64,000 bases of DNA from positions 1,456,501 through 1,520,500 of the forward strand of contig NZ_CP022219.1 of NCBI RefSeq assembly GCF_004114915.1, in the 5' to 3' direction. The notes beneath the pieces were generated by a model, which was not told the DNA's origin, searched no databases, and saw only the letters and a program-made list of their open reading frames with translations. Below, piece by piece: positions 1-8,204 of this stretch (the stretch's first letter is position 1; every line of letters begins with the position of its first letter). The stretch comes from Bradyrhizobium guangxiense (GTDB lineage: Bacteria; Pseudomonadota; Alphaproteobacteria; Rhizobiales; Xanthobacteraceae). The translations under genes and the position numbers were made by a program.

Positions 1-1327
1 CGTCGCCGACGAGGGCGATCACCGGCCGATCAGGATGGGCGTATTTCGCGGCGAGCGCATAGGGCACCGCGGCACCCATTGAGGCGAGGCCACCGGAGAG
101 CGATGCCGTCATGCCGCGCCGCATCTTCAGGTCGCGCGCGAACCAGTTGGCGCAAGAGCCGGAATCGCTGGTGATGATGGCGCGGTCCGGCAGGCGCGGG
201 GACAGCTCCCAGGCGACGAGCTGCGGATTGACCGGCGCCGCGGGCTGATGCGCACGGTCATCCAGCGTCTTCCACCATCTCGCGACGTCCTCCTGGATGC
301 TCTGGCGCCAGGCGCCGTCGCTTCTGGGTTTCAGTCGCGGCAACAGTGCGCGCAACGTCTCGGCGGCGTCGCCCACGAGGCCGACCTCCATGGGAAAGCG
401 GATCGACATCATGCTGGCGTCGATGTCGATCTGCACGCCGCGCGCGGCGCCCTCCTTTGGCAGGAACTCGGCGTAGGGGAAGGCCGAGCCGACCATCAGC
501 AGCGTGTCGCATTCCATCATCATGTTGTAGCTGGGCTCGGTGCCGAGCAGGCCGATCGCGCCGGTGACCCAGGGCAGCTCGTCCGGCAGCGCGGCCTTGC
601 CGAGCAGCGCCTTGGCGCAGCCGGCCGACAGCCGGTCGGCGACCGCGATCACCTCCTCGGTGGCGTGAAGCGCACCGGCGCCGACGAGCATCGCGACCTT
701 CTTGCTGGCATTGAGGATCTCTGCGGCGCGATCGAGATCGGCCTCGCGCGGCGTGATACTGGGCGCGCTGTAGCCGATGCCGGAGTGCAATGTGCCGTGC
801 GCGCGGGGCGGGCTCTCGTACGGCTCTTCCTGCAAATCGTTGGGCAGGATGATCACCGTCGGAGTGCGCCGCGCCAGCGCGATCCGAACCGCACGGTCGA
901 TCAGGTGCCGCACTTGTGCAGGCGAGGACGCCTGCATGACGTAGGCACCGGCGACGTCCTTGAACATTGAGAGAAGGTCGAGCTCCTGCTGATAGTGCCC
1001 GCCGAGGGCGTTGCGGGCCTGCTGGCCGACGATGGCCAGCACCGGCTGGTGATCGAGCAGCGCATCGTACAGCCCGGTGATGAGATGCGAGGCACCGGGC
1101 CCGGAGGTCGCGATGCAGACGCCGAGCTGGCCCGAGAACTTGGCGTAGGCGCTCGCCATGAACGCCGCCATCTCCTCGTGCCGTGCCTGCACGAACCCGA
1201 TCCTGCCTTCGGCCCGGTTCATTGCGCCGAACACGCCGTTGATGCCGTCGCCGGGGTAGCCGAAGATGTGGCGCACGCCCCATTGATGCAGGCGCTCAAC
1301 GATGAAGTCGGAGACTGTCTGGGTCAT
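1..1327 (-). CDS. Thiamine-diphosphate-dependent enzyme (acetolactate synthase / pyruvate oxidase family), 3' part missing
   Basis: The reading frame opens with ATG at 1325-1327 and runs off the left edge, giving about 442 residues of a family usually 550-600 long. The N-terminal Pyr domain is clear: an FGYPGDGINGVFGA stretch near residue 22 and the catalytic glutamate in RHEEMAAF near residue 51. A central domain with GTEPSYNMMMECD follows. The last visible residues, VIALVGD, are the start of the GDG motif that binds ThDP and Mg in the C-terminal PP domain. Family knowledge: such enzymes decarboxylate pyruvate or related 2-keto acids. The exact substrate (acetolactate synthase-like, PoxB-like or other) cannot be told from this part. 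No small regulatory ilvH-like subunit lies beside it, which argues against a biosynthetic ilvB. Confidence 0.85.
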   Translation of the reverse strand, partial: MTQTVSDFIVERLHQWGVRHIFGYPGDGINGVFGAMNRAEGRIGFVQARHEEMAAFMASAYAKFSGQLGVCIATSGPGASHLITGLYDALLDHQPVLAIVGQQARNALGGHYQQELDLLSMFKDVAGAYVMQASSPAQVRHLIDRAVRIALARRTPTVIILPNDLQEEPYESPPRAHGTLHSGIGYSAPSITPREADLDRAAEILNASKKVAMLVGAGALHATEEVIAVADRLSAGCAKALLGKAALPDELPWVTGAIGLLGTEPSYNMMMECDTLLMVGSAFPYAEFLPKEGAARGVQIDIDASMMSIRFPMEVGLVGDAAETLRALLPRLKPRSDGAWRQSIQEDVARWWKTLDDRAHQPAAPVNPQLVAWELSPRLPDRAIITSDSGSCANWFARDLKMRRGMTASLSGGLASMGAAVPYALAAKYAHPDRPVIALVGD

Positions 1328-1492
1328 CGTGTGGCTCTTCGGTTCTGCGAGCTGGCTGAGGCTCAGAGAACCCATCGTCTCCCGCGATGTTCCTGGCTTT
1401 CCCGGGATGTTTCCGGCCCGCGCGCGGAACAGCGGCGGAACGATCGCTCGCCCGTCCGGTTGATTCACGTATTGGCTGAGTGGAGCACTGAG

Positions 1493-1867
1493 ATGTTGAA
1501 TCAAGGTGAGCTGGATCGCGCCGAGATGGGACGTCTGATCGGCAGCGACAAGGTCGAGGGAACATCGGTCTTCGGCGCCGATCGCTACCGGATCGGATCG
1601 ATCGAGCGCGTGATGATCGACAAGGTCAGCGGCAAGGTGTCCTACGCCGTGCTTGGCTTCGGCGGATTTCTTGGCCTCGGCAACGACCACTATCCGTTGC
1701 CTTGGCAGTCGCTGAAATACGACACGGAGCTGGGCGGTTACGTGACGGCGATTACCGCCAAGGATCTGCAAAGCGCGCCGAGATACAGCGAACGGAGCGA
1801 CTGGAACTGGGGCGATGAAGCCGCGGTTCGCGGCATCAACTCCTATTACGGCGTTCCTTTCGCATAA
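1493..1867 (+). CDS. PRC-barrel domain protein
   Basis: This is a 124-residue protein. I chose ATG at 1493 because the upstream in-frame extension runs through sequence antisense to the ThDP gene. It begins with a short polar segment and then a PRC-barrel fold: LIGSDKVEGTSVFGADRYRIG, then a VMIDKVSGKVSYAVL strand pair and an FGGFLGLG turn. The C-terminal YYGVPF tail is typical of small stand-alone rhizobial PRC-barrel proteins. In known members this fold is a small beta barrel in RimM and photosynthetic reaction centres. Stand-alone copies have no firm function and are often stress-related. A small charged ORF follows after 22 bases and may be co-transcribed. Confidence 0.8.
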   Translation: MLNQGELDRAEMGRLIGSDKVEGTSVFGADRYRIGSIERVMIDKVSGKVSYAVLGFGGFLGLGNDHYPLPWQSLKYDTELGGYVTAITAKDLQSAPRYSERSDWNWGDEAAVRGINSYYGVPFA

Positions 1868-1889
1868 ACGATGCATGGAAGGGAGTTCG

Positions 1890-2048
1890 ATGAGCAAGGA
1901 GCGACCCAACGACGATCCCCGCGACCAGAACGATTGGGGATCCCACCGACAGACGGACAAGCCCTGGAAGGGTCATCCGGAGAAGGAGCAGCGATCGGAC
2001 GAGGTGAAGCCAGATCTCGAGAAATGGCATCGGACGAAGACGCACTGA
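1890..2048 (+). CDS. Small highly charged hypothetical protein
   Basis: A 52-residue ORF starts with ATG at 1890, preceded by a GGAAGGGAG ribosome-binding stretch. It is almost wholly hydrophilic, rich in D, E, K, R, P and W, with no membrane segment, cysteine or signal peptide. It reads like a small intrinsically disordered protein. It lies just downstream of the PRC-barrel gene on the same strand, so the two may share a transcript. I do not recognise a family. Confidence 0.5.
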   Translation: MSKERPNDDPRDQNDWGSHRQTDKPWKGHPEKEQRSDEVKPDLEKWHRTKTH

Positions 2049-2242
2049 GAGAGGCGCACTGTCGCGGAATATCGAGACGAGCGCGGTACGAGATGCCGCG
2101 CTTCGTTTTTTTGACGGCGTGATCACGAATGATCGCGGCGCGTTGGCAGGGCGGAACCAAGTGTCGGCGCCGAGGTTGGGCCGGCGGCGCACAAGACCTA
2201 CTCCAAAGCGTTCTGGCGTCAGCTCAATCCTGAGAAAGGTCG

Positions 2243-3400
2243 TTGGCCGTGGATGCTCAGATACGGGAGCATGGGCCGTCCGCGGAGCAGCCGCAGAGGG
2301 CGAAGCAGGCTCCAAACGCGCCGCCTGATCCGACCCGCAGCGCCGACGGCCAGTCGCCCAGACCGTCGTCGGCGGGAGAGCGGCTTCGTGAGCATTGGCT
2401 GCTTGCAACCGCAGGTGCCGTCGTTTTGATTGCCGCGCTCGTCGGCGGCCTGCTCTATTGGCTGCAGGTCCGTCACTACGAAGCGACCGACGATGCGTTC
2501 GTCGCAGCGCGAAGCTTCTCGGTCGCTTCGAAGGTCGGCGGCTACGTGACCGACATTCCCGTCACCGACAACCAGCACGTCAATTCCGGCGATCTCCTCG
2601 CCAAGATCGACGAGCGCGATTATCGCATCGCCATCGATCAGGCCGACGCGCAGGTGGCCAGCGCCAAGGCGAACATTGCCAATGTCGAGGCGCAGATCGA
2701 TTCGCAGCATGAGCAGATCAAGCAGGCCGAGGCTCAGCTCGAACAGGCCCAGGCCCAGCTTCAATTTTCGCAGGAGGAATTCACGCGCGCCCAGGATCTG
2801 GTCGAGAAGGGCGCCGGCACCGTGCAGCGCCAGCAGCAGACCCGCTCGGACCTTCAGGCGCAGCAGGCCAACACCGAACGCGCCAGGACGGCGGTGACAT
2901 CGGCGCAGCTCGGCATCAAGACGCTGCAGGCCCAGCTCGAAGGCGCCCGGGCGCAGCTCGGGCAGGCGCAGGCGCAGCTCGATCAGGCCAAGCTGAACCT
3001 GCAATACACCAGCGTCGCCGCCGCCCAGTCGGGCCGCGTCGTCAAGCTCTCTGGCGCCAAGGGCACGTTCGTCACGGCGGGACAGAGCCTGATGATGTTC
3101 GTGCCCGACGAGGTCTGGATCGTCGCGAACTACAAGGAGACGCAGCTGGGCGACATGCGTCCGGGCCAGCCGGTCGAGATCCGCATCGATGCCTATCCCG
3201 GCCGCAAGCTCACCGGCCACGTCGATTCGATGCAGCCGGGCTCCGGCACCGCCTTCAGTCTGCTGCCGGCGGAGAACGCGACCGGCAACTACGTCAAGGT
3301 GGTGCAGCGCGTGCCGGTGAAGATCGTGGTCGACAGCTGGCCGTCCGACCTGCCGGTTGGCCCAGGCATGTCGGTCGTGCCCTGGACCAGGGTGAGATGA
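2243..3400 (+). CDS. HlyD/EmrA-family membrane fusion protein
   Basis: About 385 residues. It has one N-terminal transmembrane helix (roughly residues 50-72, LLATAGAVVLIAALVGGLLY), then a lipoyl-like half motif, a long Q/A-rich coiled-coil hairpin (about residues 130-250, many AQAQL heptads) and the second lipoyl and beta-barrel half ending in VVPWTRVR. This is the periplasmic adaptor of a tripartite drug efflux pump. The stop overlaps the start of the MFS gene by four bases (ATGA), so the two are translationally coupled. The start is uncertain: TTG at 2243, or GTG at 2249, which is better spaced from AGAAAGG. No TolC gene is nearby, so an outer-membrane partner would come from elsewhere. Confidence 0.88.
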   Translation: MAVDAQIREHGPSAEQPQRAKQAPNAPPDPTRSADGQSPRPSSAGERLREHWLLATAGAVVLIAALVGGLLYWLQVRHYEATDDAFVAARSFSVASKVGGYVTDIPVTDNQHVNSGDLLAKIDERDYRIAIDQADAQVASAKANIANVEAQIDSQHEQIKQAEAQLEQAQAQLQFSQEEFTRAQDLVEKGAGTVQRQQQTRSDLQAQQANTERARTAVTSAQLGIKTLQAQLEGARAQLGQAQAQLDQAKLNLQYTSVAAAQSGRVVKLSGAKGTFVTAGQSLMMFVPDEVWIVANYKETQLGDMRPGQPVEIRIDAYPGRKLTGHVDSMQPGSGTAFSLLPAENATGNYVKVVQRVPVKIVVDSWPSDLPVGPGMSVVPWTRVR

Positions 3401-5016
3401 CGGACACAGCGCAAGGCGGCGCGTCCGCGGGCGGCTGGTCGCCGGAGCGCTCGGCGGCCGGCGGGCACAATCCCTATTTGATCGCCTTCGTGGTCTCGAT
3501 CGCGACCTTCATGGAGGTGCTCGACACCACCATCGCCAACGTCGCACTACGTCACATCGCAGGCAGCCTCGCGGTCGGCATCGACGAGAGCACCTACGTC
3601 ATCACCAGCTATCTCGTTGCCAACGCCATCGTGCTGTCGATCTCGGGCTGGCTCTCGACCGTGATCGGCCGCAAGCGCTTCTACATGATGTGCGTCGCGA
3701 CCTTCACATTTGCCTCGCTGCTGTGTGGCTTCGCGTGGAATCTGCAATCGCTGGTGCTGTTCCGCATTCTTCAAGGTCTCGGCGGCGGCGGCATGGCCAC
3801 CAGCGAGCAGGCGATCCTCGCCGACTCGTTCCCGCCGCATAAGCGCGGCCAGGCTTTCGCCATCTACGGCGTCGCCGTCGTGGTCGCGCCGGTGATCGGA
3901 CCGACGCTCGGCGGCTGGATCACCGACACCTACACCTGGCACTGGGTGTTCCTGATCAACGTGCCGATGGGCCTGCTGTCGCTGTTCCTGGTCGGCACGC
4001 TGGTCAAAGAGCCTTCGGATGCGGAGAAGGAGCGGGAGAAGCTGCTCAGCAAGGGCCTGCGCGTCGACTATATAGGATTCCTGCTCGTTGCGATCGGACT
4101 CGGGTCGCTGGAATTCGTGCTCGATGAAGGCCAGCGCAACGACTGGTTCGGCTCGAACATGATCCTCGTCTTCGCGCTGCTGGCCGCGGTCTGCCTGCTC
4201 GCGCTGATCCCGTGGGAGCTGACGCGGGAGGATCCCATCGTCGATTTGCGCCTGCTCGGCCGCCGCCAGTTCGCCGCCTGCTTCCTGGTAATGCTGGCCA
4301 CCGGGGCCGTGCTGATCTCGACCACGCAGCTCTTGCCGCAGCTGCTCCAGACCGAGTTGAACTACACTGCCATGCTGGCCGGCCTCGCGCTGTCGCCGGG
4401 CGGCGTCGCGACCCTCGTGCTGATGCCCGTGGTCGGCCGCCTCGTCGCTACGGTGCAGCCGAAATATCTCATCATGTTCGGCGCGGCGATCGTCGCGCTC
4501 TCGATGTGGCATCTCACCGGGCTTACCGGCGACATCACCTATGGCTATGCGGCGCTGTCGCGCATCTTCCTCGCGCTCGGTCTGCCGTTCCTGTTCCTGC
4601 CTGTCACGACCGCGTCTTACGACGGCGTTCCGCCGGACAAGACCAATCAGGCCTCCGCGCTGATCAATGTCGCCCGCAATATCGGGGGATCCATGGGTGT
4701 TGCGCTGGCACAGACGGTGTTGGCGCAGCGCCAACAATTCCACCAGAGCCGCCTGGTCGAGCACGCCGCGCCCTCCGATCTCGGTTATCAGCAGACCGTC
4801 GACACCATGACGCGCTACTTTCAGGCGCAAGGCTCCAATGCGAGCGATGCAGCGTCACAGGCCGTCGCGTGGGTCGGTCGCACCTTGCAGCAGCAGGTCG
4901 ATTTGCTCGCCTATATCGACGTGTTCTGGACGCTGGCGATCATAGCGGTGCTGATGATTCCCACGGCGGCCGTGCTGCGGCCGATCAAGCTGGGTGGGCC
5001 GGCGCGGGGGCATTGA
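3397..5016 (+). CDS. DHA2-family (EmrB/QacA) MFS drug exporter
   Basis: The 539-residue protein has about 14 hydrophobic segments, the hallmark of the DHA2 branch. Motif A-like text (SGWLSTVIGRKRFY) follows TM2, and the motif C region GVAVVVAPVIGPTLGGW is in TM5. The opening MEVLDTTIANVAL is the classic motif D1 in TM1. It forms a proton-driven exporter with the preceding HlyD-type adaptor, with which it overlaps by four bases. Substrates in this family are hydrophobic toxicants, dyes and phenolics. The real substrate is not visible. A short gap separates it from the convergent HxlR gene. Confidence 0.92.
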   Translation: MTDTAQGGASAGGWSPERSAAGGHNPYLIAFVVSIATFMEVLDTTIANVALRHIAGSLAVGIDESTYVITSYLVANAIVLSISGWLSTVIGRKRFYMMCVATFTFASLLCGFAWNLQSLVLFRILQGLGGGGMATSEQAILADSFPPHKRGQAFAIYGVAVVVAPVIGPTLGGWITDTYTWHWVFLINVPMGLLSLFLVGTLVKEPSDAEKEREKLLSKGLRVDYIGFLLVAIGLGSLEFVLDEGQRNDWFGSNMILVFALLAAVCLLALIPWELTREDPIVDLRLLGRRQFAACFLVMLATGAVLISTTQLLPQLLQTELNYTAMLAGLALSPGGVATLVLMPVVGRLVATVQPKYLIMFGAAIVALSMWHLTGLTGDITYGYAALSRIFLALGLPFLFLPVTTASYDGVPPDKTNQASALINVARNIGGSMGVALAQTVLAQRQQFHQSRLVEHAAPSDLGYQQTVDTMTRYFQAQGSNASDAASQAVAWVGRTLQQQVDLLAYIDVFWTLAIIAVLMIPTAAVLRPIKLGGPARGH

Positions 5017-5071
5017 TTGCGTTGCTGTTGCAAGTGGCGGGAGCGAGCGTCGATCACGAAGATGCTGCCAC

Positions 5072-5536
5072 TCACCCCACCGCTTCCTTGCCCCCCGGCC
5101 CGGCATGCACATGCACCTGTTTGGCATGCAGCACCTCGCCGCATTCCGAGCACACCATGACGGGGTCGAACAGCTTGCCGCAGCTCTTGTGCTGATGCAG
5201 CAGCGGGCGGCCGCGCTCGTCGCCCATGTGGGTGTCGCCCCAATGCACCATCGCCATGATGATCGGATAGAGGTCGAGGCCCTTTTGCGTGAGGATGTAC
5301 TCGTAGCGCTTCGGCGCCTCGGAATAGGGGACGCGACGCAGGATGCCGAACCGGACCAGCTTCTTCAGCCGCTCCGAGAGCAGGTGCCGCGTGATCTGCA
5401 ACGAAGACTGGAATCCCTCGAACCGGCGGACCCGCAGAAAACATTCGCGCAGGATCAGCAACGTCCAGCGATCGCCGACCACGGCAACGGTCCGGGAGAG
5501 CGAGCAGGTCTCCTCTTCCAGCGTATCCCATTTCAT
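5072..5536 (-). CDS. HxlR-family transcriptional regulator
   Basis: The 154-residue protein begins close to the typical HxlR winged-helix: CSLSRTVAVVGDRWTLLILRE, then an FxGFQSSLQITRHLLSERLKKL recognition region and an R-Y-E-Y-x-L-T-x-K-G-L-DLYP wing. The C-terminal tail carries the C-G-K and CSECGEVL cysteines, which could bind metal or sense thiol-reactive stress. HxlR proteins usually act as dimers on a palindrome and control an adjacent divergent oxidoreductase gene. Here the divergent gene is an SDR at 5694 and a palindrome sits in the 157-base intergenic region. The placement supports local control of the SDR and possibly the nitronate monooxygenase beyond it. Confidence 0.9.
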   Translation of the reverse strand: MKWDTLEEETCSLSRTVAVVGDRWTLLILRECFLRVRRFEGFQSSLQITRHLLSERLKKLVRFGILRRVPYSEAPKRYEYILTQKGLDLYPIIMAMVHWGDTHMGDERGRPLLHQHKSCGKLFDPVMVCSECGEVLHAKQVHVHAGPGGKEAVG

Positions 5537-5629
5537 GGTGCGATCTCCGGCGTTTAAGTCTGAAAAAGGAACTGACTTGAACGATCAGTATAATTTGCGC
5601 ATTTGATTAGCATCAACGGTCGTCATTTG

Positions 5630-5650
5630 ACAGTTCTATTTTGGAACTGT
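5630..5650. promoter_or_regulatory. Candidate HxlR operator over the SDR promoter
   Basis: ACAGTTC (5630-5636) and GAACTGT (5644-5650) form a perfect 7+7 inverted repeat with a 7-base spacer. The left arm overlaps TTGACA (5627-5632). A weak -10, TAGCCT, follows at 5650-5655 after 17 bases. A repressor bound here would block the -35 box of the SDR promoter. A partial half site, GGAACTGAC, lies near 5568. That HxlR binds here is inferred from position and symmetry. Confidence 0.6.
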
Positions 5651-5693
5651 AGCCTCTCGGCAATCACATGAGTTCTTGCCGGAGGAGGCGACC

Positions 5694-6431
5694 TTGCCCA
5701 AGCGAAATGCGACAGCTGCCGTGATCGGGGCCGGCGACTTCATCGGCTCCGAGATCGCCAAGAAATTCGCGGCGGAGGGGTTCACGGTCTTCGCAGGCCG
5801 CCGCAATGGCGACAAGCTGGCGCCGCTGGTGCGCGACATCGAGACCTCAGGCGGCGAGATCCACGCCCGCTCGCTCGACGCGCGGAAGGAAGACGAGGTC
5901 ATCTCCTTCCTCAACGACGCCGACAAACATGCTCCTCTTGAAGTCTGCATCTTCAACGTCGGTGCCAACGTCAATTTTCCGATCCTCGACACCACCGAGC
6001 GCGTGTTTCGCAAAGTCTGGGAGATGGCCTGCTATTCCGGCTTCCTTGCGGGCCGCGAGGCGGCGCGGCTGATGCTGCCGCGCGGCAGCGGCAACATCTT
6101 CTTCACGGGTGCGACCGCAAGCTTGCGCGGCGGCAGCGGCTTTGCCGCCTTTGCCAGCGCCAAGTTCGGCCTGCGAGCGGTGGCGCAGGCGATGGCGCGC
6201 GAGCTCGGCCCGAAGAACATCCATGTCGCCCATCTCATCATCGATTCCGGCGTCGACACCGAATGGGTGCGGCAGCGGCGGCTGGAGGCGCTCGGGCCGA
6301 GTGCGCTGGATAATCCCGATCTCTTGATGCCGCCCTCTTCGGTCGCGGACGCCTATTGGCAGCTCTACCGGCAGCCGAAGAGCGCCTGGACGTTCGAGAT
6401 GGAGATCCGCCCGTTCGGAGAGAAATGGTGA
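5694..6431 (+). CDS. SDR-family oxidoreductase
   Basis: A 245-residue short-chain dehydrogenase-like protein. I chose TTG at 5694 because GGAGGAGG lies five bases upstream; the earlier in-frame TTG at 5676 sits upstream of that site. The nucleotide-binding end reads AAVIGAGDFIGSEIAKKF, a variant of the TGxxxGxG motif. The active-site region has FFTGATASLRGGSGFAAFASAKFGLR, where the usual Tyr of YxxxK is replaced by Phe (FASAK). The second half of the motif and the Ser-like position (TGATAS) remain. The missing Tyr suggests altered or weak dehydrogenase activity. It is divergent from HxlR and is followed after 62 bases by a nitronate monooxygenase gene. Confidence 0.85.
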   Translation: MPKRNATAAVIGAGDFIGSEIAKKFAAEGFTVFAGRRNGDKLAPLVRDIETSGGEIHARSLDARKEDEVISFLNDADKHAPLEVCIFNVGANVNFPILDTTERVFRKVWEMACYSGFLAGREAARLMLPRGSGNIFFTGATASLRGGSGFAAFASAKFGLRAVAQAMARELGPKNIHVAHLIIDSGVDTEWVRQRRLEALGPSALDNPDLLMPPSSVADAYWQLYRQPKSAWTFEMEIRPFGEKW

Positions 6432-6493
6432 CCGCGGCGCAAAAGTCCGGCTAGACTGAGCCAACCCAGGCAAAATTCCGGGAGGAGAACGAC

Positions 6494-7495
6494 GTGAAGA
6501 CCGCGATCACCGAGCTGTTCGGCATCGAGCACCCCATCATCCAGGGCGGCATGCATTTCGTCGGCTTTGCCGAGCTGGCCGCTGCCGTCTCCAATGCCGG
6601 CGGGCTCGGCATCATCACCGGCCTCACCCAGAAGACGCCGGAGCTGCTCGCCAAGGAGATCGCACGCTGCCGCGACATGACCGACAAGCCCTTCGGCGTG
6701 AACCTCACCTTCCTGCCGACCTTCTCCGCGCCGCCTTATCCAGAATATATCGCCGCCATCGTCGAGGGCGGCATCAAGGCGGTGGAGACCGCAGGCCGCA
6801 GCCCGGAAGCCTACATGCCGGCGCTGAAGGCCGCCGGCATCAAGGTGATCCACAAATGCACCTCGGTGCGCCACTCGCTGAAGGCCGAACGCATCGGCTG
6901 CGACGCCGTCAGCGTCGACGGCTTTGAGTGCGGTGGTCATCCCGGCGAGGACGACATTCCCAACATGATCCTGCTGCCGCGCGCGGCCGAGGAGCTGAAG
7001 ATCCCGTTCGTCGCCTCTGGCGGCATGGCCGATGGGCGCAGCCTCGTCGCAGCATTGTCGCTGGGGGCGGCCGGCATGAACATGGGCACGCGCTTCATCG
7101 CCACCAAGGAAGCACCTGTGCATCAGAACGTGAAGAACGCGCTGGTCGCGGCGACCGAGCTCGACACCCGCCTGATCATGCGCAGCTTGCGCAACACCGA
7201 GCGCGTGCTGAAGAACGCCAATGTCGACCGTCTGCTCGAGATCGAGCACGAGAAGGGTGACAAGCTGACGATCGACGACATCCACGATCAGGTCGCGGGC
7301 GTCTATCCCAAGATCATGCTGGAGGGGCAGATGGATGCCGGAGCCTGGAGCTGCGGCATGGTCGCAGGGCTGATCCACGACATCCCCTCCTGCAAGGAAC
7401 TCATCGATCGCATCATGACTGAAGCGGAAACCATCATCCGCAGCCGCCTGATGGGGTTCCTGGATGGGACGGGGGCGACGCGAAAGGTCGCCTGA
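6494..7495 (+). CDS. Nitronate monooxygenase family FMN enzyme
   Basis: The 333-residue protein starts at GTG 6494 with GGAGGAG nine bases upstream. It is a TIM-barrel FMN protein: PIIQGGMHFVGFAELAAAVSNAGGLGII at the N terminus, GFECGGHPGEDD near residue 145 (a family signature in the phosphate- and substrate-binding loop), and FVASGGMADGRSLVAALSLGA then GMNMGTRF for the FMN phosphate site. Known members oxidise alkyl nitronates such as propionate-3-nitronate or act as related 2-nitropropane dioxygenases. Bacterial paralogs often have unknown physiological substrates. The same-strand SDR upstream may be co-expressed under HxlR control. Confidence 0.9.
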   Translation: MKTAITELFGIEHPIIQGGMHFVGFAELAAAVSNAGGLGIITGLTQKTPELLAKEIARCRDMTDKPFGVNLTFLPTFSAPPYPEYIAAIVEGGIKAVETAGRSPEAYMPALKAAGIKVIHKCTSVRHSLKAERIGCDAVSVDGFECGGHPGEDDIPNMILLPRAAEELKIPFVASGGMADGRSLVAALSLGAAGMNMGTRFIATKEAPVHQNVKNALVAATELDTRLIMRSLRNTERVLKNANVDRLLEIEHEKGDKLTIDDIHDQVAGVYPKIMLEGQMDAGAWSCGMVAGLIHDIPSCKELIDRIMTEAETIIRSRLMGFLDGTGATRKVA

Positions 7496-7604
7496 CACCG
7501 CCAAACTTCTTAACCACGGCGGCACTTGGTCGCTGGAATTGCGCGCGACGCCTCCTAAATAGGGGTAAATTGTCCCTTTCATCATGGAATTTCAGGAGGC
7601 GTCC

Positions 7605-8024
7605 GTGGTCCTGAAAAGCGTTCCTTTTGCAGTTGCCGTTGCCCTCGTGATCGCCTGGGGCGGCGTCGCGCGCGCTGACGACTACAAGCCAGACGAATAT
7701 CTGGGTCTCGATCTCTCCAAGGCCGTGCTATCCCCGAAGCGGCTCGGGCCCGAGACGCGGTTTGCACCGGTCGCGCTCGAGGCGCGCGGCGGCAATGAGG
7801 CGCAGGCGCGCGCCGAGCCGGTCGACGTGCCGAAGAAGGTTGCGGCCGAACGCGTTCGTGCGGCGGAGCCGAAGGCGGTCCATGCCAGCAGCGCGCAGCC
7901 GCGCGGCGCGGCCCGCGCGAAGCTTGCGCATCGTCGCGGCAATCCGCTCGACGCACAGGCGATGGACACCCGCATCCAGACCTGGCCGTGCCGCTCCGGC
8001 GGCATCTGCAACTGGAAGCGTTAG
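7605..8024 (+). CDS. Secreted hypothetical protein with C-terminal WPCRSGGICNWKR tail
   Basis: I take GTG 7605 as start because AGGAGG lies five bases upstream; the in-frame ATG at 7584 precedes that site. The 139-residue product begins with a good Sec signal peptide (about residues 1-24, ending in ARA-DD). The middle is a low-complexity A/R/E/P linker with several coiled runs. The C terminus ends in a compact motif with two cysteines six residues apart, likely a small disulfide loop in the periplasm. I recall similar short rhizobial proteins but no function. Confidence 0.6.
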   Translation: MVLKSVPFAVAVALVIAWGGVARADDYKPDEYLGLDLSKAVLSPKRLGPETRFAPVALEARGGNEAQARAEPVDVPKKVAAERVRAAEPKAVHASSAQPRGAARAKLAHRRGNPLDAQAMDTRIQTWPCRSGGICNWKR

Positions 8025-8047
8025 CCGAGAACTCGTGGCCTCTTTAC

Positions 8048-8067
8048 CTCGCCCGCTAGCGGGCGAG
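8048..8067. repeat. 20-bp perfect palindrome after the secreted-protein gene
   Basis: CTCGCCCGCTAGCGGGCGAG is perfectly self-complementary and lies 24 bases after the stop codon at 8024. No T-run follows. It resembles the CTCTCCC/GGGAGAG palindromes elsewhere in this window and could act as an RNA-stabilising stem. Confidence 0.5.
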
Positions 8068-8117
8068 AGAGCAGACTATTGTCCCGGCTGCATCTCGCTC
8101 GTCATCCGCACGTCGCA

Positions 8118-8161
8118 AAACCGTAGGCGCGGAGTCAAGAAACCGTAAGCCGGGAGTCAAA
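8118..8161 (+). repeat. Two adjacent 22-bp direct repeats upstream of the phoD-type gene
   Basis: AAACCGTAGGCGCGGAGTCAAG (8118-8139) and AAACCGTAAGCCGGGAGTCAAA (8140-8161) differ at only a few positions. They end 43 bases before the ATG of the PhoD-like phosphatase. The 22-base period equals two helical turns, as expected for tandem binding of an activator on one DNA face. A PhoB site is possible, but the sequence does not match the usual CTGTCAT repeats well. Confidence 0.45.
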
Positions 8162-8204
8162 CGGCGCAGGCACCTTCCGTCGCGATTTGACGAAGGTTTC
8201 CTGA

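Noticed and set aside
2119..2328. 69-residue ORF overlapping the HlyD gene start
   Set aside because: No ribosome-binding site or motif; it overlaps the better-supported HlyD frame.
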